Both the position numbers and the translations under genes were made by a program. From an uncultured Adlercreutzia sp. (GTDB lineage Bacteria; Actinomycetota; Coriobacteriia; Coriobacteriales; Eggerthellaceae), in contig CAJUSP010000001.1 in assembly GCA_910589165.1 (NCBI GenBank), positions 182,919 to 246,918 on the forward strand: a DNA stretch of 64,000 bases, written 5' to 3'. The notes under the pieces are model-generated. The model was not told where the DNA came from. It was given only the letters and a program-made list of their open reading frames with translations, and ran no database searches. Shown here piece by piece: positions 7,395 through 14,278 of the stretch. Numbering within the stretch: the first letter of the stretch is position 1; the number at the start of each line of letters is the position of its first letter.

Positions 7395-8750
7395 CTACAA
7401 ATCGCGCTGGTAGAGGTCGGCGTAGGTCTCGCGGCGGGTGACGACGCGGGCCACACCGTCGCGCACGAACACCACGGCCGGGCGCGGCTGGCCGTTATAG
7501 TTGCTGGCCATGGTCATGTTGTAGGCGCCGGTGCCGAACACGCACACGATATCGCCCAGCTCCGGGGTCTGTAGCGGCATGTCGATGACTACGGCGTCGC
7601 CGCTTTCACAGTGCTTGCCGCACAGGGTGACAATTTCCGTGCGCGGCTGCCCGGCCTTGTTGGCAATGGTGGGCTCGTAGTCGGCGTGGTAGAGCGCCGT
7701 ACGGATGTTGTCGGACATGCCGCCGTCCACGGCCACGTACTTGCGAATGCCCGGCAGCGTCTTCAGAATGCCCACCGTGTACAGCGTGACGCCGGCGTTG
7801 GCTACCAGGCTGCGGCCGGGCTCCACCAAAAGGCGCGGCAGCGGCAAACCGTGGATGCCGCACAAATCGCGTACCGCCGAGCAGGTGACCTCGGCGAAGT
7901 CGTCAATTGTGGAGGGCTCATGCTCGGCCAGGTAGGCGATGCCCAAGCCGCCGCCCAAGTCCAGCTCGGTGATCTCGTGGCCGTAGGTGTCGCGGATGCG
8001 CGCCATGAACTCTACCATCACGGCCGCCGCCTCGCGGAACGAGTGCAGTGCGAAAATCTGCGACCCGATGTGGCAGTGCAGGCCCACAAGGCGCACGTTT
8101 TCCGCCGCCAGCACATCGGCCACGCACTTGAAGGCGAAGTCCTCGCGCATGGTGAAGCCGAACTTCGAGTCCTCGCAGCCGGTGCGGATGTACTCGTGGG
8201 TGTCGGCCTCCACGCCGGGGGTGATGCGCATGTACACGTCCTGCACGACCCCGAGTCGCCCGGCAATCTCATTCACGCGGGCCAGCTCGATGCGGCTGTC
8301 CAGCACAATGCGGCCCACGCCGGCCGCGATGGCCTCTTCCAGCTCCTGCGGCGTCTTGTTGTTCCCATGCACGAACACGCGCTCCATGGGAAAGCCCACC
8401 GCCTGGGCGCAGGCCAGCTCGCCGCCGCCGGACACATCGAGGCACAGCCCCTCGGCCTCGGCGATGCGCACCACTTCCTTATTGAGGAACGCCTTCGACG
8501 CGTAAATGACATCGGAGTTCTCGTAGCGGCTGCGGAAGGCCTCGCGGTAGGTTTCCATGCGGTGGCGCAGGTCGGCCTCATCGAACACGTAGAGTGCCGT
8601 GCCTTGCTCGCGGGCCAGTTCCACCATGTCGACCCCGCCGATGAACAGGTGGTCGTCGCGCACCTCGGCAGTCTCGGGCAGCACGGCGCCCAGGTCCATG
8701 GTGGTGCGGTGGTCGGGCTGCTTGGTCAGGTCGGATGCGGGAAGCGACAT
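7395..8750 (-). CDS. lysA: Diaminopimelate decarboxylase
   Basis: A 451-residue PLP enzyme that decarboxylates meso-diaminopimelate to L-lysine, the last step of lysine synthesis. The PLP lysine is K86 in YASKAF. HCHIGSQI and the glycine-rich LGGGLGI phosphate loop follow, then LLVEPGRSLV, and CESGD near residue 380 is the dimer-interface Cys motif of the decarboxylase family. The start is placed at ATG 8750 because AAAGGA lies eight bases upstream. ATG 8759 directly abuts that site, and the frame to 8855 looks untranslated. It is divergent from the MoaE-like gene. Confidence 0.93.
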   Translation of the reverse strand: MSLPASDLTKQPDHRTTMDLGAVLPETAEVRDDHLFIGGVDMVELAREQGTALYVFDEADLRHRMETYREAFRSRYENSDVIYASKAFLNKEVVRIAEAEGLCLDVSGGGELACAQAVGFPMERVFVHGNNKTPQELEEAIAAGVGRIVLDSRIELARVNEIAGRLGVVQDVYMRITPGVEADTHEYIRTGCEDSKFGFTMREDFAFKCVADVLAAENVRLVGLHCHIGSQIFALHSFREAAAVMVEFMARIRDTYGHEITELDLGGGLGIAYLAEHEPSTIDDFAEVTCSAVRDLCGIHGLPLPRLLVEPGRSLVANAGVTLYTVGILKTLPGIRKYVAVDGGMSDNIRTALYHADYEPTIANKAGQPRTEIVTLCGKHCESGDAVVIDMPLQTPELGDIVCVFGTGAYNMTMASNYNGQPRPAVVFVRDGVARVVTRRETYADLYQRDL

Positions 8751-9047
8751 CGTGCTCATCCTTTCGCAATCGGGGCCGAGGGGCCTATCTGCGCTCGAGG
8801 GGCGGCGGCCATTTCGCGCGTGCCCGCGTCGTGCGAGTTTTCGTCGGTTCGTCAAAGATGGCGCCTATGGTATCAGCTGCGAGGTCATTGTTGTGTGTCT
8901 GTGCCGTTAAATTACGGTAGGGGAAAACGAGCGGTCTGGATGGAGCGGCGCGGGCGAAACGTGATAGCATTCTCAGCGCAAGATAAACTGCGCCACCCGC
9001 GCCGCCGTACGGCCGCTGTTGGGCTGGCTTGCGAGAAAGGTGCCTCC
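8751..9047. other. Divergent promoter region between lysA and the MoaE-like gene
   Basis: No gene is supported here. On the plus strand an extended -10 (TG at 8962 then TAGCAT at 8965-8970) is a possible promoter for the MoaE-like gene, without a good -35. On the minus strand I see no convincing pair for lysA, and no lysine-riboswitch core was recognised. Confidence 0.4.
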
Positions 9048-9449
9048 ATGGCAAAGCAAGAACCCTCCGTCGATCAGTGGCTGCGCGAGGCCAAGGCCGA
9101 TCCGGCCGCTGCCCAGTGCGGCATGTTCCTTACCCATAACGGCGTGGTGCGCGTGACGCCGAAGGCCCAGGTGCGCGAAGGCGTGGAGGGTCTGGGCGAC
9201 GTGGTGGCCGTCGAGTTCTCCTACGACGCCGAGGGCCTGGCCGCCGCCGAGGCCGAAGCGCTCACCTGGCCCGGCGTCTATTACGTGCGCACCTGGCTGA
9301 ACGAGGGCCGCTGCGAGGTGGGCGACTCGCTCATGTACGTGCTCATCGGCGCGGATATCCGCCCCAACTGCATCGACGCCCTGCAGAAGCTCGTCGGCCA
9401 CATCAAGAACAACCTGGTGGTGGAAAAGGAAGTCTTCGCCGCAGCCTAG
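9048..9449 (+). CDS. MoaE-like molybdopterin synthase large subunit family protein
   Basis: A 133-residue protein with GAAAGG upstream of ATG 9048. The C-terminal half, with NEGRCEVGD, then a beta-rich stretch and HIKNNLVVEK, aligns with MoaE, whose role is sulfur insertion into precursor Z with MoaD to make molybdopterin. Two lysines seven residues apart (K-N-N-L-V-V-E-K) match the spacing of the catalytic Lys pair in E. coli MoaE. The N-terminal half (CGMFLTHNGVVR) fits the first strand and conserved Arg. No moaD or other cofactor gene is adjacent, so it is either an orphan MoaE or a divergent relative. Confidence 0.65.
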   Translation: MAKQEPSVDQWLREAKADPAAAQCGMFLTHNGVVRVTPKAQVREGVEGLGDVVAVEFSYDAEGLAAAEAEALTWPGVYYVRTWLNEGRCEVGDSLMYVLIGADIRPNCIDALQKLVGHIKNNLVVEKEVFAAA

Positions 9450-9517
9450 CCAAGAGGCGCTGCTTTGTTCGCCGGCGAGCGGGTATGGCAAAACAGGGGG
9501 ATTTGCTGCGGGCGGGT

Positions 9518-9543
9518 GCGGTTTGCGGGGAAACCGCTATGAT
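9518..9543 (+). promoter_or_regulatory. Inverted repeat abutting a -10 box upstream of the small unknown gene
   Basis: GCGGTTT (9518-9524) and AAACCGC (9531-9537) are perfect inverted repeats immediately followed by TATGAT (9538-9543). The palindrome occupies the -35 position, so it could be a repressor or activator site. Confidence 0.4.
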
Positions 9544-9586
9544 GGAAGCACGAGCAATTGATGGCCCTCGGAAGAAAGGGAGCCCT

Positions 9587-9904
9587 ATGGGTAAAAAGGA
9601 CGTGGAAGCCCTCGAGATCACCGTCGAGGAGCTGCCGGCCTACTTGCACGCGAACCATTCCGTCTACATGGAGGTGGCCGACGGGCTGTACTACTTGACC
9701 GACGTGAACGACCGCTACTGGCGCGCTCAGGACACCAACCAGTTCAATGAGAAGGGTCACTACGTCGATTGCAGCGCGCTCGTGCCCACCATCGCCGAAT
9801 TCTTGGAGCTGCCCTTCTGCGACGGCAAATCGGTGCAGGACCTGTTCGCCGAGGCCACGTTCTACGCTTCTGGCGACGGCAAGGACATGCCTGAAAATTT
9901 TTAA
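9587..9904 (+). CDS. Small protein of unknown function (105 aa)
   Basis: ATG 9587 has AAAGGGAG upstream; the open frame extends back to 9485, but without a ribosome site. The protein is soluble, acidic and rich in aromatic residues (MEVADGLYYLTDVNDRYWRAQD in two adjoining parts, then ALVPTIAEFLELPFCDG). It has two cysteines and no signal peptide or membrane span. I do not recognise a family. It sits between the MoaE-like gene and mrp but has its own likely promoter. Codon use is like that of its neighbours, so it is probably a real, lineage-specific gene. Confidence 0.7.
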   Translation: MGKKDVEALEITVEELPAYLHANHSVYMEVADGLYYLTDVNDRYWRAQDTNQFNEKGHYVDCSALVPTIAEFLELPFCDGKSVQDLFAEATFYASGDGKDMPENF

Positions 9905-9956
9905 TCTCTGAGCGGCCGGCTTTCCGGAACGCAGGGAATGTGCAGACTTACAACGA

Positions 9957-9986
9957 CGGCGCAGTGATGCGCCGTTGTGCTATGAT
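9957..9986 (+). promoter_or_regulatory. Hairpin followed by -10 box upstream of mrp
   Basis: CGGCGCA (9957-9963) and TGCGCCG (9968-9974) form a tight stem with a GTGA loop. TATGAT at 9981-9986 follows at once. The arrangement (palindrome where a -35 would be) resembles the site at 9518-9543, although the sequences differ. Confidence 0.4.
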
Positions 9987-10049
9987 GCCCAACGAACTTA
10001 CTTGGGGGCGGCGGAAAGCCGCTGAACAGAGACGAGAAAGAGGAAAACT

Positions 10050-10910
10050 ATGGCAGAAGAATGCTCCCACGAGTGCTCCAGCTGCGGCGTGTCCGGCTGC
10101 GGCGACCGTACGGCTGAGTCCGGCCCCTCCACGCTGGCGCCGAACAAGCGCACCAACGTCAAGCACGTCATCGGCGTGGTGTCCGGCAAGGGCGGCGTGG
10201 GCAAGTCGCTGGTGACGAGCCTGCTTGCCTCCGAGATGAACAAGCGCGGGCACAAGGTGGCCATTCTGGATGCCGACATCACCGGCCCCTCCATCCCGAA
10301 GTCCTTCGGCGTGGACAGCCGCCTGACGGCCGACGCCGACGGCATCAACCCGGCGAAGTCGGCCAGCGGCATCGAGGTCATGTCCGTGAACCTCATGCTT
10401 CCCGAGGGCGATATGCCCGTGGCCTGGCGCGGCCCGGTAGTGACTGGCGCCATCAAGCAGTTCTGGCAGGAAGTGAACTGGGGCGATGTCGACTACATGT
10501 TCGTCGACATGCCTCCGGGAACCTCGGATGTGTTCCTGACGGTGTTCCAGTCGCTGCCGGTGGACGGCATTGTCACGGTGTCGGCCCCGCAGGAGCTCGT
10601 GGCCATGATCGTGGGCAAGGCCGTGAACCTGGCCAAGTCGCTGGAGGTGCCGGTGGTGGGCCTGGTGGAGAACATGGCCTACTTCAAGTGCGACGACTGC
10701 GGCAAAGAGCACCACATCTTCGGCGAGCCCCAGGGCGCGGCCGTGGCCGAGAAGTACGGTATCCCGTCGGTGGCCACGCTGCCCATGGACCCGAAGTTCG
10801 CCCGCCTGGTGGACGAGGGCAAGGTAGAGGCCTACAACGTGGAAGGCGCGCTCGACGGCATCATCGACCAGATCGAGGTAACCGCCGCCATGGCCGAGGC
10901 CACCGCCTAG
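10050..10910 (+). CDS. mrp: Mrp/NBP35 family ATP-binding protein (iron-sulfur cluster carrier)
   Basis: A 286-residue P-loop ATPase of the Mrp/ApbC/Nbp35 group, cytoplasmic scaffold or carrier proteins for Fe-S clusters. The deviant Walker A GKGGVGKS is at 46-53. FVDMPPGTSD is the Walker B/switch region, and the conserved CxxC (C214, C217) sits in the C-terminal half where the bridging cluster binds at the dimer interface. An N-terminal Cys cluster (C5, C9, C12, C17) resembles the ferredoxin-like motif of eukaryotic and archaeal Nbp35, which many bacterial Mrp proteins lack. The neighbouring MoaE-like gene fits an Fe-S/molybdoenzyme lifestyle, but that link is inference. Confidence 0.92.
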   Translation: MAEECSHECSSCGVSGCGDRTAESGPSTLAPNKRTNVKHVIGVVSGKGGVGKSLVTSLLASEMNKRGHKVAILDADITGPSIPKSFGVDSRLTADADGINPAKSASGIEVMSVNLMLPEGDMPVAWRGPVVTGAIKQFWQEVNWGDVDYMFVDMPPGTSDVFLTVFQSLPVDGIVTVSAPQELVAMIVGKAVNLAKSLEVPVVGLVENMAYFKCDDCGKEHHIFGEPQGAAVAEKYGIPSVATLPMDPKFARLVDEGKVEAYNVEGALDGIIDQIEVTAAMAEATA

Positions 10911-10946
10911 CTGAGCGACAGCTCCCCAGCATCAAGCACAAGCCGA

Positions 10947-10976
10947 AAGCGCCCGCAGCTCTGCGGGCGCTTTTTT
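10947..10976 (+). terminator. Rho-independent terminator of mrp
   Basis: AAGCGCCCGCAG (10947-10958) pairs with CTGCGGGCGCTT (10961-10972) and is followed by a T-run to 10976. Confidence 0.92.
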
Positions 10977-11009
10977 GTGCCGCGGAAGAGGGCGGGCACC
11001 CGCGTTGAC

Positions 11010-11073
11010 TTCGCGAAACGTATGTCCGAGGGTGTGAAATGCAGGGTCGCGGAAGGGTGCGTTTCGGTAGGAT
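11010..11073 (+). promoter_or_regulatory. Candidate LytTR-type operator and promoter, site A (papain-family protease)
   Basis: The 35-bp element 11010-11044 begins with the palindrome TTCGCGAA and contains the direct repeat CGCGAAACGTA (11012) and TGTGAAATGCA (11033), 7 of 11 identical, with a 21-bp period. The -10-like TAGGAT lies at 11068-11073, 23 bases after the element, and no good -35 is present. The same arrangement occurs at 14104-14167 and 20018-20080. Two direct repeats two helical turns apart just upstream of the -35 position is how LytTR regulators bind. Confidence 0.7.
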
Positions 11074-11074
11074 A

Positions 11075-11190
11075 AAGGCTGATACACGCCAGCTGCGACC
11101 TGATAGTCGGTCGGCAGCTGAAACTACCGACGCCCAAGGGCCATCGGGGCAACCGTGCCGCCGATGCGCTACCGCATAACACCGAGGAGG
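11075..11190 (+). promoter_or_regulatory. Structured 5' leader of the protease gene (class unknown)
   Basis: The roughly 115-base leader can form two strong hairpins. One pairs 11090-11100 with 11109-11120, with a single bulged G. The other is at 11142-11166, with CATCGG and GGC pairing with GCC and CCGATG. The ribosome site AGGAGG follows at 11185-11190. I could not match it to a known riboswitch core. Confidence 0.4.
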
Positions 11191-11196
11191 CTCCCC

Positions 11197-13407
11197 GTGC
11201 CCCGCTGCCACATATATCGCGCTCAATCGTCCGGTGCCGGCCGGAACTGCCGGCACCGGCTGCCGCGCGGCCTGGCGGCCGTCTTCCTGGCGTGCGCCCT
11301 GACCGTTGCCCCGCTGGCTGCCTCGGCCGCCGAGGGCGAAAGCTCCACGCCGGCGCAGGTGTGGGCCGATCGCCTGACGGTGGTGAAGCCCGATTCGCCC
11401 CTCGCAACGCCCAAGGGCGTCTTGCATGGAACGACGAAATCCGACGCGTCTGCGGCAGTCCCGTTAGCGGCCGCCGCGCTGCCCGACAAATACGATCTGC
11501 GCGACTACGATCTCTCCACCTCGGTAAAGAGCCAAGGGTTTTTCGGCACCTGCTGGGCCTTCGGCGATGCGGCGGCGTTCGAGAGCGGACTGCTTAAGCA
11601 GCGGGGCGGCGACCCCGCCAAAGTCGATTTGTCCGAACTGCAGCTGGCTACGTTCGTCGATTGGGTTGCCACCGAGGAGGAGGCGGCTGCGCTGGGGGCG
11701 CCCGGGCAGGCTGGCGAAGGGGTGCGATTCGAAGGCTGCTCGTCGCTCGATTACGGGGCAAACTGCCTAACGACTCTGAGCTTGCTCTCGCGAGGCACCG
11801 GCTTTGTCGACGAGGCCGAGGCGCCCTACCGCAACAAGGAGGGCGAGCTCCGTACCGGTCCCGTGCTAGGTTGGGACGGCGAACAGCACGAGTATTCGCA
11901 GTGGTCTTCCGAAGGCGATTGGTCGGTCGACCGGTCGCTGGCCACCAAGCAGACTTACCAGCTTCAGGCGATGGGCGGGGGCTTCATCGAGTCTGTTGCC
12001 GTAGCGGAGCTCGCGCAGTTCGCGGACTATGCCGTCGCAAACCCCGATGCCTATGTGTCCGACCCCTCCTACATCGACGCCATGAAGGCGGCCATGATGG
12101 AGCATGGCGCGCTTGCCATCAGCTATTGCGCCGCCAACGCGACCTTCGGCGAAGAGACGGTCAACCTCGACGAGTACACCAACGAAGAGAACGGGGCGAT
12201 TTTTGTCGACAAGCCCCTTCTGCCCGACCACACCATCGTCGCTGTCGGCTGGGACGACAGCTTCAGCAAGGAGAACTTCGCCGGGGAGCACCAGCCCCCT
12301 GCCGACGGTGCCTGGATTCTGAAGAACAGCTGGGGTAGCGACCCAGGCGCCAAGGGCAACGTCTGCTACTGGGGCATTGACGGCACAGGGTATTTCTACC
12401 TGTCCTATTACGACGCCACGCTCGAGGAGTACCACTGGCTCGACCCGGTTGATGAGGCTTCCGAAACGTCGCTGATACTTCAGCACGACTTGCTTGGCGC
12501 GGCGATGGGAACCAGCGGCGTGGTGGCAGCGAACGAGCCAATGGCCGGTGCAAATGTGTTCGTGGCTCAGGAAGATATGGAGCTTTCCGCGACAACGGCA
12601 TACGTCGGCTTGGCGGACGCTGAAATCGCTGTGGAAGTGTACCTGCTTGCGTCCGATTGGGGCACGCCGACTGACGGTATCCTGGTGGCGCAGAAAACGC
12701 ATCGAACCACCGATGAAACCTACCTGCGCATCGAGTTGGACGAGCCGGTGGCCATTGCCGCGGGGCAGCCGTTCTCTATCGTGCAGACGCAGTGGTCGAC
12801 AGCCGCCGGGGAGAAGACGTGGCTTGCAGCGGTGGAGGCAGCATATACGGAGACGCTCAACGAGGGAACCGAGGATGAGGTTTCCATGGGTGCCACAGCG
12901 GTTGTCAATCCGGGGGAGAGCTATATGTACGATGCCGAGGGATGGATCGACGTGCGCGACGTGTATAGCGAACTCGACGAGCCGGACGCCCGAAGTGACG
13001 ATGAGGACACCTACGGCAACATCATGATCAAGGCCCTGGGGAATCCCGCGCAGCTGGTCGAGGGCGAGGGCGTGTATGTGGCCCCCGCCGAGCCCGGTGG
13101 GGATGCGGGCTCGGGCGACGGCGACGCGGGCACGGGCGAGAACCCGCCGTCCGGCGAAGCCGACGCGGGGGCCGAAGAGCCCGGCAATAAGGGCGAGGAA
13201 GGTGCCCCCTCGGCGAAGGACGACGGGGAAGAGCCGGCGAAGAAGGCGACGGCAGAAGGCGCCCGCAAATCCGGCGAGCCCCTGGCCCAGACGGGCGATG
13301 CCGCCCCCGCCGTGCGCCCCGTCGCCACCCTGGCCCTGGCGGCGCTGGCAGCCGCCGCCCTAGCCCTGCGCCACCGCCGTACGGCCCCGCGCGAGACGCT
13401 TTCGTAG
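11197..13407 (+). CDS. Cell-wall-anchored papain-family (C1) cysteine protease with lectin-like domain
   Basis: A 736-residue secreted protease. Start is GTG 11197, six bases after AGGAGG; an ATG at 11155 lies inside the leader. A signal peptide (1 to about 41, ending ASAA) precedes the C1 peptidase domain. Q113 and C119 are in VKSQGFFGTCWAF, H345 is in PDHTIVAVGWDD, and N377 is in WILKNSWG, so the catalytic set looks complete. Residues about 425-560 resemble the lectin-like beta domain that often follows C1 peptidases in Gram-positive bacteria. An acidic Gly/Pro/Glu linker leads to a sortase signal LAQTG (696-700), a hydrophobic span and a basic tail. It probably processes host or bacterial surface proteins; expression is likely controlled by the LytTR-type site upstream. 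Confidence 0.9.
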   Translation: MPRCHIYRAQSSGAGRNCRHRLPRGLAAVFLACALTVAPLAASAAEGESSTPAQVWADRLTVVKPDSPLATPKGVLHGTTKSDASAAVPLAAAALPDKYDLRDYDLSTSVKSQGFFGTCWAFGDAAAFESGLLKQRGGDPAKVDLSELQLATFVDWVATEEEAAALGAPGQAGEGVRFEGCSSLDYGANCLTTLSLLSRGTGFVDEAEAPYRNKEGELRTGPVLGWDGEQHEYSQWSSEGDWSVDRSLATKQTYQLQAMGGGFIESVAVAELAQFADYAVANPDAYVSDPSYIDAMKAAMMEHGALAISYCAANATFGEETVNLDEYTNEENGAIFVDKPLLPDHTIVAVGWDDSFSKENFAGEHQPPADGAWILKNSWGSDPGAKGNVCYWGIDGTGYFYLSYYDATLEEYHWLDPVDEASETSLILQHDLLGAAMGTSGVVAANEPMAGANVFVAQEDMELSATTAYVGLADAEIAVEVYLLASDWGTPTDGILVAQKTHRTTDETYLRIELDEPVAIAAGQPFSIVQTQWSTAAGEKTWLAAVEAAYTETLNEGTEDEVSMGATAVVNPGESYMYDAEGWIDVRDVYSELDEPDARSDDEDTYGNIMIKALGNPAQLVEGEGVYVAPAEPGGDAGSGDGDAGTGENPPSGEADAGAEEPGNKGEEGAPSAKDDGEEPAKKATAEGARKSGEPLAQTGDAAPAVRPVATLALAALAAAALALRHRRTAPRETLS

Positions 13408-13432
13408 GGCAAGAGCTTTGCCCTTGCCGCCC
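13403..13432. repeat. Single arm of the GGCAAGGGC-type dispersed repeat
   Basis: These 30 bases match the right arm of the inverted repeat at 6525-6553 with few differences and include the near-palindrome GGGCAAGAGCTTTGCCC. The unit overlaps the stop codon of the protease gene (13405-13407). Confidence 0.6.
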
Positions 13433-13816
13433 CGCCCCAAAAGACGGTGCCGTCCGCTACAATATGTCCGAACGGGCATAGCGACCGATGCGCTTAGTCG
13501 CGAGATCGACGGGCTCGTTTCGGAGTACAACCGCGACAGGAAGTGGGTGGGCCGCGTGATCACGTTCGAGCAGGATGCCGAGATGCGCTGCCGCTGGGCG
13601 GCCGACCGCGCCCGCGAGGAGGGTATCGCGACTGGGATAGAGCAGGGCATCGAGCAGGGCATCGAGCAGGGCATCGAGCAGGGCATCGAGCAGGGCGAGG
13701 ATCGCTCTTCGCGGCTGGCGGCGCTGCTCGCCGAGGCGGGTCGGACGGATGATATCGTGCGTGCCGCCTCCGACCGCGCCTTTCGTGAGGCGTTGTTCGC
13801 CGAGCTTGGCATCTAG
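13418..13816 (+). pseudogene. Remnant of an Rpn-family (PD-(D/E)XK) recombination-promoting nuclease gene
   Basis: The frame encodes about 115 meaningful residues: a segment DALSREIDGLVSEYNRD, then VGRVITFEQDAEMRCRW, and a coiled Gly-Ile-Glu-Gln tail (GIEQ five times) before a short C-terminal helix. This is the usual end of Rpn/PD-(D/E)XK transposase-like proteins, but the nuclease domain of roughly 200 residues that should precede it is absent. There is no credible start codon with a ribosome site. I read it as a decayed fragment; a small surviving gene is possible. Confidence 0.55.
13634..13693 (+). repeat. Five tandem 12-bp units encoding GIEQ
   Basis: GGCATCGAGCAG is repeated five times without gaps; the first unit is GGGATAGAGCAG. 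Copy-number change would stay in frame. Such repeats are common in the tails of Rpn-like proteins. Confidence 0.9.
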
Positions 13817-13908
13817 GTTGCACTTCCGAGGAGGCAACTTCTCTGGACTCCGTTCGTTGCCTGCGAGCGGGTTGACGGCACCCTTGCGAAACTTTTTCAA
13901 AAAAGTTC

Positions 13909-13936
13909 TTGCGTCGGGGAGCCGTTATGCTAATAT
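13909..13936 (+). promoter_or_regulatory. Promoter of tRNA-Ala
   Basis: TTGCGT (13909-13914) is 16 bases from an extended -10, TGC-TAATAT (13928-13936). The tRNA starts 17 bases downstream. An AT-rich inverted repeat (AACTTTTT facing AAAAAGTT, about 13889-13907) lies just upstream. Confidence 0.75.
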
Positions 13937-13953
13937 AGTCCTCGCACTTTTTC

Positions 13954-14029
13954 GGGGCCTTAGCTCAGCTGGGAGAGCGCATGGCTGGCAGCCATGAGGT
14001 CAGGGGTTCGATCCCCCTAGGCTCCACCA
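13954..14029 (+). tRNA. tRNA-Ala (anticodon GGC)
   Basis: A 76-nt tRNA with encoded CCA. The acceptor stem GGGGCCT/AGGCTCC includes the G3-U70 pair that identifies alanine tRNAs. The anticodon stem CATGG/CCATG encloses loop CTGGCAG, giving anticodon GGC. D and T arms are regular. Confidence 0.97.
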
Positions 14030-14038
14030 AATTTTATC

Positions 14039-14069
14039 GAGCGTCTACTTCGGTAGGCGCTCGTTTTTT
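14039..14069 (+). terminator. Rho-independent terminator of tRNA-Ala
   Basis: A 10-bp stem (14039-14048 with 14053-14062, one G-U pair) capped by a TTCG tetraloop is followed by GTTTTTT. Confidence 0.92.
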
Positions 14070-14103
14070 GTTGCCTGCGGAAGGGCAGCTTATTGACGCT
14101 GAG

Positions 14104-14167
14104 TTCGCGAAACGTATGGTTCGGGGTGTGGAATGCAGGCTCCCCGGGGTGCGGGTTTCGGTAGGAT
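14104..14167 (+). promoter_or_regulatory. Candidate LytTR-type operator and promoter, site B (1193-aa surface protein)
   Basis: The conserved 35-bp element is at 14104-14138, with direct repeats CGCGAAACGTA (14106) and TGTGGAATGCA (14127). These have a 21-bp period and differ only by transitions. The -10-like TAGGAT is at 14162-14167, 23 bases on, as at site A. The promoter is likely also to feed the two-component genes downstream. Confidence 0.7.
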
Positions 14168-14278
14168 TACTTTGAATATGCGAAGGCGGGGCGCTCGGTG
14201 AGAGGGGCGCGCCGCTGCAAGAGGGGCGCCACCAGCGGGAAGGCGCCTTGAAGTGCTTCGGAGAGAAGGAGCCTGCCG

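Noticed and set aside
8953..8963. Half-site resembling the LytTR-type repeat (GGCGAAACGTG) before the MoaE-like gene
   Set aside because: No matching partner lies 21 bp to either side, so the paired arrangement is missing.
7611..9449. 612-codon plus-strand frame
   Set aside because: Its first part is the mirror of lysA. Only the last 133 codons, from ATG 9048 with a ribosome site, are a real gene.
9485..9586. Longer N-terminus of the small 105-aa protein
   Set aside because: ATG 9485 has no ribosome site, and the stretch contains the promoter-like palindrome and TATGAT. ATG 9587 has a clear site.
11090..11166. Cyclic-di-GMP or other known riboswitch in the protease leader
   Set aside because: The hairpins are real, but the conserved joining segments and tetraloop of the c-di-GMP-I class, and the cores of cobalamin, SAM and similar classes, could not be found.
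13634..13693. CRISPR-like array
   Set aside because: The units are 12 bp, contiguous and coding, with no spacers. The tandem repeat at 63946-64000 likewise has no spacers.
13954..14029. tRNA-Ala as an attachment site for an integrated island
   Set aside because: No second copy of the tRNA 3' end and no integrase gene were found in the window.
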